A stretch of DNA of 64,000 nucleotides from Maribacter litoralis (GTDB lineage: Bacteria > Bacteroidota > Bacteroidia > Flavobacteriales > Flavobacteriaceae), in NCBI RefSeq assembly GCF_003075045.1, contig NZ_QCZD01000003.1, forward strand, positions 558,001 to 622,000, given 5' to 3'. Of this stretch, positions 1 to 9,754 are shown piece by piece; position 1 is the stretch's first letter, and every line of letters starts with the position of its first letter. The notes beneath the pieces are model-generated. The model was not told where the DNA came from. It did not search any database and worked only from the letters and a program-made list of their open reading frames with translations. The position numbers were made by a program, and so were the translations under genes.

Positions 1-887
1 GAATTTCTACCGCCAAAGGATTTAGCTACAATAGTATTTTACCAAAATTAAAACCAATACTGTTCGTATTACGTCTTTTAGCATTAAGTGCCATTATTGT
101 GGCAATAGCAAGACCACAAACCGAAGATATATCTACCCGAACCAAAACGACCAAGGGTATTGATATTGTTATGGCAATAGATGTATCTTCAAGTATGTTG
201 GCACGTGATCTAAAACCAAATAGATTATCGGCTTTGAAGAAAGTCGCTGCAGATTTTATCAAAGAAAGACCAAATGACCGTATAGGCCTTGTCGTATATG
301 CCGGTGAAGGATATACAAAAACGCCTATAACCACAGATAAGTCTATTGTGCTAAACGCATTATCTGAAATTACATACGGACAACTAGATGATGGTACTGC
401 CATTGGTATGGGGCTGGCAACATCGGTAAACCGCCTAAAAGAGAGTACGGCAAAAAGTAAAATTATCATATTATTGACAGATGGTGTAAACAATTCCGGC
501 TTTATTGAACCGCAAACCGCGGCGGACTTGGCTATTGAATTCGACATAAAAACTTATACCATAGCTATAGGAACTAACGGTAATGCTTTAACTCCAATAC
601 AATACAATCCAGATGGCTCTTTTAGGTATGGCATGCGACAAGTAGAAATCGATGAAAATCTACTAAAAGATATTGCCGGTGCTACAGGCGGTAGATACTT
701 TAGGGCAACGGACAACGAATCTTTAGAGGAAATCTACGATGAGATTAACAAACTGGAAAAAACCGAAGTAGAAGAATTCAAATACTATCGCTACGAGGAA
801 AAATTTAGATTTTGGGCGCTGTTGGCACTAGGATTGCTTTTGTTAGAATGGATATTAAGAAATACACTATTTAGAAGCTTTGTATAA
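1..887 (+). CDS. batA: BatA-like VWA membrane protein, 5' end outside window
   Basis: The reading frame is open from the first bases of the window, so the N-terminus, including the first membrane segment, is missing. What remains shows a hydrophobic stretch, then a von Willebrand A domain with the MIDAS motif DVSSS and a TDG motif, and a C-terminal transmembrane helix (FWALLALGLLLLEWIL). BatA proteins are inner-membrane VWA proteins of the Bacteroidota aerotolerance (Bat) operon and are thought to act in envelope stress with MoxR ATPases. The next gene, batB, starts one base after this stop. The family assignment rests on the VWA domain and gene order; the biochemical role is not established. 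Confidence 0.9.
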   Translation, partial: ISTAKGFSYNSILPKLKPILFVLRLLALSAIIVAIARPQTEDISTRTKTTKGIDIVMAIDVSSSMLARDLKPNRLSALKKVAADFIKERPNDRIGLVVYAGEGYTKTPITTDKSIVLNALSEITYGQLDDGTAIGMGLATSVNRLKESTAKSKIIILLTDGVNNSGFIEPQTAADLAIEFDIKTYTIAIGTNGNALTPIQYNPDGSFRYGMRQVEIDENLLKDIAGATGGRYFRATDNESLEEIYDEINKLEKTEVEEFKYYRYEEKFRFWALLALGLLLLEWILRNTLFRSFV

Positions 888-888
888 T

Positions 889-1935
889 ATGATACAGTAC
901 GACGAAAAAATATATTTCTATTTGCTATTTATCATTCCGGTGGTAGTGGTGCTGTTCCTTTTATTATTGGTGTGGAAAAAAAGAACTCAGAAAAAATTTG
1001 CTGACACTGAACTTTTAAAAAGGCTTACCCCTAACCGCTCCTATAATAAAGGAGGGATTAAATTGGTTGTATTCATTTTAGCTATGACCCTATTGGTCAT
1101 CGGGTTGGTCAACCCAAAAATTGGCACAAAACTTGAAACCGTTAAACGAGAAGGTGTAGACATAGTATTTGCGGTCGATGTCAGTAAAAGTATGCTCGCA
1201 GAAGACATAGCACCTAACAGATTAGAAAAGGCAAAACGATTGGTTTCTGAAATCATAAACCAATTGGCAAGCGATAGAATAGGTATTATCGCCTACGCCG
1301 GCCAAGCATATCCACAATTACCGATTACAACCGACTATGGTGCAGCAAAAATGTTTTTGCAAAGTATGAATACCGATATGCTAACATCGCAAGGTACGGC
1401 CATTGACCAAGCTATTGAATTAGCTACTACCTATTATGACGATGCAGAGCAAACCAATAGGGTTCTATTTATTATTTCCGATGGTGAAGATCACTCAGAA
1501 GGCTCAACTATAGATGCTGTTGAAGATGCTGCAGATGAAGGCATTATTATCTACACCATAGGGGTCGGTAAGGAAAAAGGAGCTCCAATACCTATAAAAA
1601 GAAACGGAATATTAGAAAGCCTGAAGAAAGATAGTCAAGGTGAAACCGTAATTACAAAATTAAATGAGAGTGTTCTCGTGGATATTGCAAATGAAGGCGA
1701 CGGACAATATATTGATGGGTCTAATACCGAAACGGCCGTAGAATTCATTAAGGAAGAATTGCTGAAAATGGATAAAAAAGAATTTGAAGCCAAGCAATTC
1801 GCAGAATATAAAGATCAGTTTCAATGGTTTATTGGCGGGGCACTATTGCTTCTCTTTTTAGATATTTTTATCTTGGACCGCAAGACAAGCTGGTTAATGA
1901 AACTCAATTTGTTCAATGAGAAAAGAAATGAATAA
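889..1935 (+). CDS. batB: BatB-like VWA membrane protein
   Basis: A VWA domain is flanked by membrane helices: two near the N-terminus (YLLFIIPVVVVLFLLLLVW and VVFILAMTLLVIGLV) and one near the C-terminus. The MIDAS motif DVSKS is intact and SDGE follows further on, so the metal site is probably functional. I chose the ATG at 889, one base after the batA stop; the frame also has a TTG at 880 that would overlap batA. The stop overlaps the start of batC by about 20 bases, which suggests translational coupling. BatA and BatB are paired VWA subunits of the Bat system. Confidence 0.92.
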   Translation: MIQYDEKIYFYLLFIIPVVVVLFLLLLVWKKRTQKKFADTELLKRLTPNRSYNKGGIKLVVFILAMTLLVIGLVNPKIGTKLETVKREGVDIVFAVDVSKSMLAEDIAPNRLEKAKRLVSEIINQLASDRIGIIAYAGQAYPQLPITTDYGAAKMFLQSMNTDMLTSQGTAIDQAIELATTYYDDAEQTNRVLFIISDGEDHSEGSTIDAVEDAADEGIIIYTIGVGKEKGAPIPIKRNGILESLKKDSQGETVITKLNESVLVDIANEGDGQYIDGSNTETAVEFIKEELLKMDKKEFEAKQFAEYKDQFQWFIGGALLLLFLDIFILDRKTSWLMKLNLFNEKRNE

Positions 1936-2788
1936 TATAAGCACAATTTTAGTATTACTTTTTGTTTGCTTTTCATCTTTTGCTCAAGAAGTAGACGAGA
2001 AGGAAAAAGAAAAGGCGTTAAGATCATCTACTAATCTTACTTGGGACGGAAACAAGGCGCTATCGGAAGATAATTTTATAGCCGCAGAGGTAGATTATAG
2101 AAAAGCAATTGCCAAAAGTTCAGAGAATAGCGCCGCTCCCTACAACTTAGGAAACGCGTATTACAATAACGAAACTTATAATGAGGCCTTTAGCCGATTC
2201 AAAGAAGCTGGTGAGGCATCAACAACAAAAGAAGATAAGCATAAAGCATACCACAACATGGGTAATGTATTTATGAAAAATAAAGACTACGCCAAGGCTG
2301 TTGAAGCTTACAAAGAGGCTTTGCGAAACAACCCAAAAGATGAAGAAACCCGTTATAATCTTGCCTTAGCGAAGGAGCTTCTTAAAAAAGAGCAAGACGA
2401 AAATAAGCAGAACCAAGACGATAAGGACGAGGACAAAAAAGATCAAGACGAAAACAAAGATCAAGATAAAAAAGACGAAGGAGAAAACGAGGACAAAAAA
2501 GATCAAGGTGAAGACGGCGATAAGGGTGATGAAGGAGATAAAGACGAAGAGAAAAAAGACGATAACAAAGAGGGTGAAGGGGAAAATGAATCTGATCAAA
2601 AGAAGAAACCTGAACAAGGTGACGGAAATAACGAACAAGAGCAACAACAACCCAGACCTAATCAGCTTTCAAAACAGCAAGTTGAAAATCTATTAAGAGC
2701 AATGCAAAATGCCGAGAAAAAGGTTCAAGATAAAATTGATGCTAAGAAGGTAAAAGGTGCTAAAATTAAAAACGAAAAAGATTGGTAG
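1916..2788 (+). CDS. batC: BatC-like TPR protein with long acidic linker
   Basis: A signal peptide (ending near SSFAQEV) is followed by about three TPR-type repeats, for example NSAAPYNLGNAYYNN and KAYHNMGNVFMKN. Then comes a long low-complexity region of D, E, K, Q and N (residues about 160-245), and a short helical tail rich in Q and K. TPR proteins in this position of the operon probably scaffold the VWA subunits in the periplasm. The start at 1916 lies inside batB; a second ATG at 1928 is in the same frame and is also possible. The 3' end overlaps batD by 7 bases. Confidence 0.88.
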   Translation: MRKEMNNISTILVLLFVCFSSFAQEVDEKEKEKALRSSTNLTWDGNKALSEDNFIAAEVDYRKAIAKSSENSAAPYNLGNAYYNNETYNEAFSRFKEAGEASTTKEDKHKAYHNMGNVFMKNKDYAKAVEAYKEALRNNPKDEETRYNLALAKELLKKEQDENKQNQDDKDEDKKDQDENKDQDKKDEGENEDKKDQGEDGDKGDEGDKDEEKKDDNKEGEGENESDQKKKPEQGDGNNEQEQQQPRPNQLSKQQVENLLRAMQNAEKKVQDKIDAKKVKGAKIKNEKDW

Positions 2789-4572
2789 ACTTTAAGTCCA
2801 TAACTAAGCTAGGGTTGGTAATAACCGTATTTCTATCATCTGTGTTGATGATGGCCCAGGGCAATGATGAGGTTACTTTTGAAATGAAGTTAAGTAAACC
2901 TAAGCTTGGTATCAATGAACGACTAAGGGTAGACTTTGTAATGAATCGGGATGGTGATAATTTCAATCCGCCAGATTTTACCGGTTTTAAAGTCATTATG
3001 GGTCCGTCACAATCTATTAGTTCTTCTTGGATCAACGGTGTTAGAAGTTATTCAAAATCATACTCATACACCTTGGCCCCAACTGCCAGAGGTAAGTTTA
3101 CCATAAAACAAGCATCAATCGTCATTGGAGGCGAAACCTATAAATCATTGGCGCAAGATGTAGAAGTTACCGCTGCAGTAGACAAACCTAGCGATCAAAT
3201 GACGGCCGATGATATTGCCGATGAAAATTTGCATTTGGTTGCTGAAGTCTCAAAATCAAACCCGTATTTAAACGAGGCAATTACCGTAATCTATAAACTA
3301 TACGTTAGTAGAAATATCAGTGTTTCTAACTATCAACCATTAGACAACCCAACATATAATAATTTTTGGAGTCAAGATATTAAAGTAAATGCACTAAGCG
3401 CTCAAAATGGCACGTACAAAGGAAAACCTTATCGCTACGTAATATTGAAGCGGGTAGTTCTGTATCCTCAAAAATCGGGTAAGCTTGACATAGAACCGTT
3501 ATCACTAGATGTTACCGTAGATGTACCAACAGGCAGAAGAGATTTCTTTGGTCAACGAATGTATGCCCAAACCAACAAAACCGTATCTGCCGGAAATAGA
3601 ACCATCAATGTAAAACCTTTACCATTAGAAAATCAGCCAGCCGATTTTAATGGTGCAGTTGGTGATTTTGATTTTTCAGTGACTACAAGTAAAACCAGCT
3701 TAAATGCATCAGAATCTTTACAAGCAACGGTAGAGGTCAGCGGAAAAGGAAATCTAAAATTATTCAAACTTCCAGAACTTGAATTACCGAGTGCTTTAGA
3801 AGTTTATGAGCCCGAATTTACCGAAGGGGTTAGAACCACTTTGGCAGGCATGCAAGGTAAGGTAAGTAACCAGTACACCATTGTACCATCTTTTAGGGGA
3901 AAATATCCTATATCACCATTAAGCTTTAGTTACTTTAATCCATCCACAGGAAAATATGCAACTTTAACTTCAGATGAAATAGTGATCAATGTATTAGAAG
4001 GTCCGTTGAGCGCATCATCTAATTCTACTGTTAGCCCTAATAACCAAAAACAATCGGTTATTGCTAGCGGAAACCAATTTAATTTTATTAAGCTAAATCC
4101 AAATTTAACAGGAAAAGGCTTCTCTTATTTCTTTGGATCTACATCATTCTATCTATGGTTGTTATGCCCATTATTATTGATACCCATAGCAATTATACTT
4201 AGAAAGAAAAGAGATGAAATGGCGGGAGATATTGTGGGTAATAAAATTAGAAAAGCAAATAAATTGGCTCGTAAATATTTATCTGCCGCTAGAAAAGAAT
4301 TGGGTAATAAAGATTCTTTTTACGTGGCTTTAGAGCGCGCATTACACAATTATTTGAAGGCCAAGTTGAAGATAGAAACCTCAGAGTTCAGTAAAGATAA
4401 AATCACCCACTTACTGACCGAAAAAAATATAGACGACGCTTCTGTAAATAGCTTTATTTCCCTTCTTGAAAACTGCGAGGCTGCGAGATACAGCCCATTT
4501 TCTAATGTTCAGATGCAGGCAGATTATGATAAGGCGAGCGAAGTTATTTCTATAATGGATAAACAATTATAA
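2782..4572 (+). CDS. batD: BatD oxygen-tolerance family membrane protein
   Basis: A protein of about 596 residues with an N-terminal signal peptide, a long beta-rich periplasmic part, one transmembrane segment near residues 455-475 (FYLWLLCPLLLIPIAIIL) and a cytoplasmic helical tail of about 120 residues. This is the BatD layout. The start is read as TTG at 2782, inside the last codons of batC. No ATG occurs upstream of the signal peptide in this frame, and the next ATG (about 2848) would remove the peptide. The overlap suggests coupled translation from batC. BatD is thought to work with BatA and BatB at the inner membrane. Confidence 0.88.
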   Translation: MVDFKSITKLGLVITVFLSSVLMMAQGNDEVTFEMKLSKPKLGINERLRVDFVMNRDGDNFNPPDFTGFKVIMGPSQSISSSWINGVRSYSKSYSYTLAPTARGKFTIKQASIVIGGETYKSLAQDVEVTAAVDKPSDQMTADDIADENLHLVAEVSKSNPYLNEAITVIYKLYVSRNISVSNYQPLDNPTYNNFWSQDIKVNALSAQNGTYKGKPYRYVILKRVVLYPQKSGKLDIEPLSLDVTVDVPTGRRDFFGQRMYAQTNKTVSAGNRTINVKPLPLENQPADFNGAVGDFDFSVTTSKTSLNASESLQATVEVSGKGNLKLFKLPELELPSALEVYEPEFTEGVRTTLAGMQGKVSNQYTIVPSFRGKYPISPLSFSYFNPSTGKYATLTSDEIVINVLEGPLSASSNSTVSPNNQKQSVIASGNQFNFIKLNPNLTGKGFSYFFGSTSFYLWLLCPLLLIPIAIILRKKRDEMAGDIVGNKIRKANKLARKYLSAARKELGNKDSFYVALERALHNYLKAKLKIETSEFSKDKITHLLTEKNIDDASVNSFISLLENCEAARYSPFSNVQMQADYDKASEVISIMDKQL

Positions 4573-4574
4573 AC

Positions 4575-5336
4575 ATGTTCAAAAAGCTAGTTACTCTTAT
4601 TGGCCTATTTATGGTTTTACTGTGTACCGCTCAGAACAATCAATTGTTTAAGCAGGCAACAGAAGCATATAATGCAGGAGATTACGAAAAAGCAGCCGAT
4701 TTTTATAATAGCATCCTTGAAAATGGCAAACATTCAGCTGCTGTATATTATAATTTGGGCAATGCCTATTACAAACAGAATAAAATTGCAGAAAGCATAT
4801 ATTTCTACGAAAAAGCCCTGTTATTATCCCCAAATGACGAAGAAATAAAAACCAATCTCAGCTATGCTCAAAACATGACCATAGATGCTATTGATACAAT
4901 GCCCGAAACCGGTTTATCTAGACTTTACAAGAATATAACGGGTAAGTTAACTTTTGATCAGTGGGCATATTTGGCTATAGGGTTTATGATGCTTTTTGTA
5001 GTGTTATACATTCTTTTCTATTACTCTAATTATTCCACAAGAAAAAGATTAACCTTTATTGGTAGTCTACTTGCAATGTTTTTCTGCATTATCTCTGTAA
5101 TATTCGCTTATGTTCAACGAAGTGATTTTGACAAAGACCAACCTGCTATTGTTTTTTCTGAAGAAAGTCTGGTAAAAGCTGAACCTAATAACAGCAGTGC
5201 CGAAGTATTTATTTTACACGCTGGCACTAAAGTGAACGTTCTTGATCAATTAGACGATTGGAAGAAAATAAAACTTGCAGACGGCAAAACAGGATGGTTA
5301 CCAAATGATGATATAAAAATGTTAAAGGATTTTTAG
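4575..5336 (+). CDS. batE: BatE-like TPR/SH3 membrane protein
   Basis: A signal peptide (ending near LLCTAQN), two to three TPR repeats (for example SAAVYYNLGNAYYKQN), two transmembrane helices (about residues 130-150 and 160-180) and a C-terminal SH3-like domain with the sequence GKTGWLPNDD. It starts 2 bases after the batD stop, so it is the last gene of the Bat operon. The SH3-like end could bind peptidoglycan or partner proteins in the periplasm; this is inferred from the fold type only. Confidence 0.88.
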   Translation: MFKKLVTLIGLFMVLLCTAQNNQLFKQATEAYNAGDYEKAADFYNSILENGKHSAAVYYNLGNAYYKQNKIAESIYFYEKALLLSPNDEEIKTNLSYAQNMTIDAIDTMPETGLSRLYKNITGKLTFDQWAYLAIGFMMLFVVLYILFYYSNYSTRKRLTFIGSLLAMFFCIISVIFAYVQRSDFDKDQPAIVFSEESLVKAEPNNSSAEVFILHAGTKVNVLDQLDDWKKIKLADGKTGWLPNDDIKMLKDF

Positions 5337-5360
5337 AAAATTGTTAACAATTTTTGACAG

Positions 5361-5392
5361 TTTGCGTACTATCTTTACGCTTCTTATTTTTG
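5361..5392 (+). promoter_or_regulatory. Bacteroidota-type promoter before small secreted protein
   Basis: TTG at 5362-5364, a 20-base spacer and TATTTTTG at 5385-5392 fit the Bacteroidota consensus TTG-N19/20-TAnnTTTG. The ATG at 5396 would then lie almost at the transcription start, so translation would be nearly leaderless. A second -7-like element, TATCTTTA at 5370-5377, would give a normal leader but has no well-placed -33 element. Confidence 0.4.
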
Positions 5393-5395
5393 TAT

Positions 5396-5689
5396 ATGCA
5401 ATTTATCGCACGTTTTACACTCTTATTTTTTTGGCTATTTGCAATAACTGCACCTAGCATTATTACCCTGTGCGATGTTGATAACCCAATTGTTATTACC
5501 AATTTAAACGAGGAAGAGCAAGAAAGCGGTAAGAAATCAATGGGTGAAGAAAAATTTGTAAAAGATAATTCTATTCATTTTTCATTTATATCCATTCATG
5601 AAAACTCTATAATCGGAAACATGAATACCATAGGTTATCTAGACCTATATTTAGAAGTCTTTTCTCCTCCGCCAGATTACATTAGTTAA
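5396..5689 (+). CDS. Small secreted or membrane-anchored protein, unknown function
   Basis: About 97 residues. An N-terminal hydrophobic segment (ARFTLLFFWLFAITAP) looks like a signal peptide or anchor, followed by a short hydrophilic part rich in E, K, S and N, ending in VFSPPPDYIS. I recognise no domain. I use the ATG at 5396; the frame extends upstream to 5354, but that stretch overlaps the promoter elements. It lies 61 bases before the SulP transporter gene on the same strand and may be transcribed with it. A similar-looking small protein precedes the second RND operon at 19470. Confidence 0.6.
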   Translation: MQFIARFTLLFFWLFAITAPSIITLCDVDNPIVITNLNEEEQESGKKSMGEEKFVKDNSIHFSFISIHENSIIGNMNTIGYLDLYLEVFSPPPDYIS

Positions 5690-5750
5690 TATTCCGTATT
5701 TTTTATATTAACTAATCAGTCCTTAGTTTAGGACTTAATTATTTTACTTC

Positions 5751-7343
5751 ATGTTCAAACATATTAAAAGTGATATTCCAGCGAGTATCGTTGTATTTTT
5801 TGTTGCGTTACCTTTATGTTTAGGTATTGCATTAGCTAGTGGAGCCCCACTATTTTCAGGTTTAATTGCCGGTATTATTGGTGGTGTCGTTGTTGGCGGA
5901 CTTAGTGGCTCCAAAATCGGAGTTAGTGGACCTGCTGCAGGTTTGGCAGCAATTGTTCTTACTGCAATTGGAACCTTAGGCGGGTATCAAAACTTTTTGG
6001 TCGCCGTTGTTTTAGGTGGTATTATCCAAATAGTATTTGGTGTTTTAAAGGCTGGTGTTATCGGCTATTATTTTCCCTCTTCAGTAATTAAAGGAATGCT
6101 TACCGGTATTGGTATTATTATTATTCTGAAACAGATTCCTCACTTTTTTGGTTATGACCCAGATCCTGAAGGTGACTGGGCCTTTTTTCAAGTTGATGGA
6201 GAGAATACATTCTCAGAGATACTCAACACCGTTAACAATATCAGTCCCGGTGCTACCTTAGTAGCTATTATTGGATTATCTATATTGTTACTGTGGGACA
6301 AAGTTTTATCTAAAAAAGGAAAAATATTTCAGATAGTACAAGGACCGTTGGTAGCTGTAGCCGTGGGTATTATTTTTTATATTCTAACGCAGAACAGTGA
6401 AACACTTGCCATTTCAAATGAGCATTTAGTGAGCGTACCCGTACCGGAAGATGCTGCATCATTTTTAGGACAGTTCAGTTTTCCGAACTTTAGTGCTATC
6501 TCTAATCCACAGGTATGGATAACAGGTTTTACCATTGCTCTAGTCGCTAGTTTAGAAACCTTACTTTGTGTTGAAGCAACAGATAAGTTGGATCCGCATA
6601 AAAATGTAACTCCTACAAACAGAGAGTTACTTGCTCAAGGTACTGGTAACATCATCTCTGGTATGATCGGTGGTCTTCCTATTACACAGGTAATTGTTCG
6701 TAGTTCTGCAAACATTCAATCTGGTGGTAGAACAAAATTATCGGCTATCATTCACGGTTTTTTACTGTTGATTTCGGTGATTCTAATTCCAACGTTGTTG
6801 AATATGATTCCACTATCGGTTTTAGCGGCAATTTTATTCATTGTTGGGTTTAAACTAGCCAAACCTTCGCTATTCATGAAAATGTATAAGTTAGGTTGGA
6901 AACAATCGATTCCGTTTTTTGTTACCGTTTTAGGTATTGTATTTACAGATTTACTTATCGGTATCAGCTTAGGGCTAGCCGTTGGTATTGTTGTAATACT
7001 GCTTAAAAGCTACCAGAACTCACATTTTCTACATATTGAGGATAATAGTGATGGAAAGCACAAAATAAAAATGACCTTGGCAGAAGAAGTAACTTTTTTC
7101 AACAAAGGAGCAATTTTGAAAGAATTGGACAATCTACCTAAAAACACCTATCTAGAAATTGACATATTAAAGACTCGATATTTGGATCATGATATTGTAG
7201 AGATTTTAGAAGACTTCAGTTTAAAGGCTAAAGAAAGAAATATTGATATTAAGCTGATATCAAAACGGGGAGTGGTAGAAAACCCTCCAAGTTATATTGA
7301 GTTCTTTGAAAAAAGACCAAAATCTAAATTAAGCCTTAGCTAA
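5751..7343 (+). CDS. SulP family anion (probably bicarbonate) transporter
   Basis: A 530-residue inner-membrane protein with the many helices of the SLC26/SulP fold, starting DIPASIVVFFVALPLCLGIA, with the family features GLIAGIIGG and SGSKIGVSGPAAGLA. A C-terminal domain of about 90 residues (from about 430) resembles a STAS domain. SulP proteins move sulfate, bicarbonate or other anions with sodium or protons. The beta-carbonic anhydrase gene directly downstream makes bicarbonate the most likely substrate. That pairing is a known arrangement, but the substrate here is inferred. Confidence 0.9.
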   Translation: MFKHIKSDIPASIVVFFVALPLCLGIALASGAPLFSGLIAGIIGGVVVGGLSGSKIGVSGPAAGLAAIVLTAIGTLGGYQNFLVAVVLGGIIQIVFGVLKAGVIGYYFPSSVIKGMLTGIGIIIILKQIPHFFGYDPDPEGDWAFFQVDGENTFSEILNTVNNISPGATLVAIIGLSILLLWDKVLSKKGKIFQIVQGPLVAVAVGIIFYILTQNSETLAISNEHLVSVPVPEDAASFLGQFSFPNFSAISNPQVWITGFTIALVASLETLLCVEATDKLDPHKNVTPTNRELLAQGTGNIISGMIGGLPITQVIVRSSANIQSGGRTKLSAIIHGFLLLISVILIPTLLNMIPLSVLAAILFIVGFKLAKPSLFMKMYKLGWKQSIPFFVTVLGIVFTDLLIGISLGLAVGIVVILLKSYQNSHFLHIEDNSDGKHKIKMTLAEEVTFFNKGAILKELDNLPKNTYLEIDILKTRYLDHDIVEILEDFSLKAKERNIDIKLISKRGVVENPPSYIEFFEKRPKSKLSLS

Positions 7344-7460
7344 CAGATTATTTAATACGCAATTAAAATAATGTTCATTTGTGCTTACCTAATCTATATA
7401 AACGTGTAAGTTTATAGGGAAAGCAGATAAAGAACATATTAAAAAATATTATAAAACATT

Positions 7461-8090
7461 ATGAAAGCACATACTAAAGAAACACAAGCCACAATGACTC
7501 CAGAAAAGTCGTTGACTTTTTTAAAGGAGGGCAATGAAAGATTTCAAAATAACCTAAAAGCAAACCGTAATCTCTTAGAGCAAGTAAATGATACTAGCGA
7601 AGGGCAATTTCCATTTGCTACAATTTTAAGTTGTATTGATTCTAGAGTATCTGCAGAGCTAGTTTTTGATCAAGGTCTTGGTGATATCTTCAGTGTTAGA
7701 ATAGCAGGAAATTTTGTTAACGAAGATATACTTGGCAGTATGGAGTTCGGTTGCAAATTAGCCGGAACAAAACTAATTGTTGTTTTGGGCCATACTAGTT
7801 GTGGTGCCATTAAAGGTGCATGTGATCACGCAAGGTTAGGGAACTTAACTGCATTGATAAATAAAATTGAACCAGCAGTAGACGCTGTAAAAGAACCTAC
7901 GGATGAAAGTCTTAGAAATTCCAAGAATTTAAAATTCGTAGATGAAGTGGCTTCTAAAAACGTAGAGTTGACCATAGCTAACATTAGAAAGCAAAGTCCT
8001 GTTCTTGCAGAAATGGAAGAAAATGGAGAAATTAAAATTGTTGGCGCTATGTACGATATTGCTTCTGGAGCAGTATCATTTTATGAGTAA
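7461..8090 (+). CDS. Beta-class carbonic anhydrase
   Basis: 209 residues with the beta-carbonic anhydrase zinc site: CIDSR (Cys58, Asp60, Arg62) and HTSCG (His111, Cys114). The enzyme interconverts CO2 and bicarbonate in the cytoplasm. It lies 117 bases after the SulP gene on the same strand and is followed by a strong intrinsic terminator, so the two are likely one functional unit for inorganic carbon handling. No signal peptide is evident. All catalytic residues expected for the class are present. Confidence 0.95.
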   Translation: MKAHTKETQATMTPEKSLTFLKEGNERFQNNLKANRNLLEQVNDTSEGQFPFATILSCIDSRVSAELVFDQGLGDIFSVRIAGNFVNEDILGSMEFGCKLAGTKLIVVLGHTSCGAIKGACDHARLGNLTALINKIEPAVDAVKEPTDESLRNSKNLKFVDEVASKNVELTIANIRKQSPVLAEMEENGEIKIVGAMYDIASGAVSFYE

Positions 8091-8114
8091 ACATAGATTT
8101 ATATAGAAATACTT

Positions 8115-8148
8115 AAAAAAAACCGATGTGCTTACATCGGTTTTTTTA
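8115..8148 (+). terminator. Intrinsic terminator after carbonic anhydrase
   Basis: A perfect stem AACCGATGT/ACATCGGTT with loop GCTT, preceded by an A-run and followed by seven T. It ends the SulP-carbonic anhydrase unit. Confidence 0.9.
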
Positions 8149-8255
8149 TTTCTCATCTCACTATTACACCGATATTAAAAGAGCATTTTCGCTTTTTAAG
8201 TATTCTAGCGTCTATATAAACCGCCAAAAACATATTAAACCTCTTTTAAAAGTTT

Positions 8256-8263
8256 TAAATTTG
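8256..8263 (+). promoter_or_regulatory. -7 element of pheS promoter
   Basis: TAAATTTG matches the Bacteroidota -7 consensus TAnnTTTG and lies 18 bases before the pheS ATG. I see no clear -33 TTG at the expected distance. Confidence 0.5.
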
Positions 8264-8281
8264 CGGCTTTAATCAACATTC

Positions 8282-9301
8282 ATGATTGATAATATAAAGA
8301 AAGAAATTGCAACAGTAGCTTCGTTTACAGCCGATAACATAGAGGCTGTTGAAACGTTTAGAATTAAGTACCTAGGTAAGAAAGGAATTCTTAATGACTT
8401 TTTTGCTGAATTTAAAAATGTACCCAATGAACAAAAAAAGGAATTTGGGCAAACTATTAATGAGCTTAAGCAAGCTGCTACCGCAAAGGTTGAGTCTCTA
8501 AAAGAAGCTTTAGAGAATACACAAACCGAAGAACAGGTCTATGGCGATTTAACCAGACCTGGAAATCCTATTGAGCTAGGAACCCGTCATCCAATCTCCA
8601 TCGTAAAAAATAGGATCATCGATATTTTCTCAAGAATAGGTTTCAATGTTTCCGAAGGTCCAGAGATTGAAGATGATTGGCACAACTTTACCGCATTGAA
8701 CTTACCAGAATACCATCCGGCAAGAGATATGCAAGACACTTTCTTTGTTCAAACAGATCCGGATATTCTTTTACGTACACATACCTCATCGGTACAAGTA
8801 CGCTATATGGAAAACAACAAACCGCCAATTAGAACTATTTCTCCTGGTAGAGTTTATAGAAACGAAGCAATTTCCGCTAGATCACACTGCTTCTTTCATC
8901 AAGTAGAAGGTTTATACATTGACAAAGATGTTTCCTTTGCAGATCTAAAACAAACCCTGCAGTATTTTACTACCGAGCTTTTTGGAAAATCTAAAATTAG
9001 GCTTAGACCTTCTTATTTTCCATTTACTGAGCCAAGTGCAGAGGTAGACGTGTATTGGGGATTGGAAACCGAAACAGATTATAAGATGACCAAAGGTACC
9101 GGTTGGTTAGAAATAATGGGTTGTGGTATGGTAGATCCCAACGTTTTAAAAAATTGTGGTATAGACCCAGAAGTCTATTCTGGCTTTGCCTTCGGTATGG
9201 GTATAGATCGTATTGCATTATTACTACACCAAATTTCTGATATTCGTTTATTAAGCGAAAATGATTTACGGTTTTTAGAGCAGTTTAAGAGCGCACTTTA
9301 A
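8282..9301 (+). CDS. pheS: Phenylalanine-tRNA ligase alpha subunit
   Basis: 339 residues, the normal length for bacterial PheS. An N-terminal coiled-coil tRNA-binding arm (residues about 1-90) precedes the class II synthetase core with [25 protein letters not shown], the motif 2 segment [19 protein letters not shown] and the motif 3 segment [14 protein letters not shown]. It charges tRNA-Phe as an alpha2-beta2 enzyme with PheT, whose gene is not in this window. A conserved small gene follows 9 bases after the stop. Confidence 0.97.
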   Translation: MIDNIKKEIATVASFTADNIEAVETFRIKYLGKKGILNDFFAEFKNVPNEQKKEFGQTINELKQAATAKVESLKEALENTQTEEQVYGDLTRPGNPIELGTRHPISIVKNRIIDIFSRIGFNVSEGPEIEDDWHNFTALNLPEYHPARDMQDTFFVQTDPDILLRTHTSSVQVRYMENNKPPIRTISPGRVYRNEAISARSHCFFHQVEGLYIDKDVSFADLKQTLQYFTTELFGKSKIRLRPSYFPFTEPSAEVDVYWGLETETDYKMTKGTGWLEIMGCGMVDPNVLKNCGIDPEVYSGFAFGMGIDRIALLLHQISDIRLLSENDLRFLEQFKSAL

Positions 9302-9310
9302 AGTAGTACA

Positions 9311-9706
9311 GTGAAAAAAGATATTGAAATACCAGTTGCCAAAGATGTTTATGTAGCCATGATTCGTGAATGGAACGAAGAATTTTTGGACAAAGATTGG
9401 AATGCCTATATCATTAACGATCGTAAAACACCTATTGAAATGACCATGGTAGTCTCTAAAGGGTATGATCAAGATCGTAAATCTTCTACGATGAGGCACG
9501 GTATCGGCGACATGGAACCTAAGTCTTTTAGAAAAATAGAGGTAGTACAAGAAGATGTTTTGGGGTTGAACAATGAGTTTTTTGTCACATTCTATGCGGA
9601 TAATAAGTTGTACGAAAAACGCTTTGTGTTCGAAAAGAATACCGTGACAGAAAATAACTTGGTTAATATTCAATTGATCGATAAAGAGGGCATTTTGGCT
9701 AAGTAA
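9311..9706 (+). CDS. Conserved hypothetical protein downstream of pheS
   Basis: 131 residues, soluble, without signal peptide or membrane segment. It begins KKDIEIPVAKDVYVAMIREW and contains a beta-rich middle part. I recognise no named domain. The start is GTG at 9311, the first start codon after the pheS stop in that frame, so it is probably co-transcribed with pheS. Codon use matches the neighbours, and the opposite-strand open frame over it is a shadow. Function unknown. Confidence 0.75.
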   Translation: MKKDIEIPVAKDVYVAMIREWNEEFLDKDWNAYIINDRKTPIEMTMVVSKGYDQDRKSSTMRHGIGDMEPKSFRKIEVVQEDVLGLNNEFFVTFYADNKLYEKRFVFEKNTVTENNLVNIQLIDKEGILAK

Positions 9707-9754
9707 GATTTTAAAAGCAACCAATGCATCTTGCGGCTATCTAATAAATAAAAC

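Noticed and set aside
2366-2650. Hydrophobic open frame opposite batC
   Set aside because: It is the mirror of the acidic low-complexity codons of batC.
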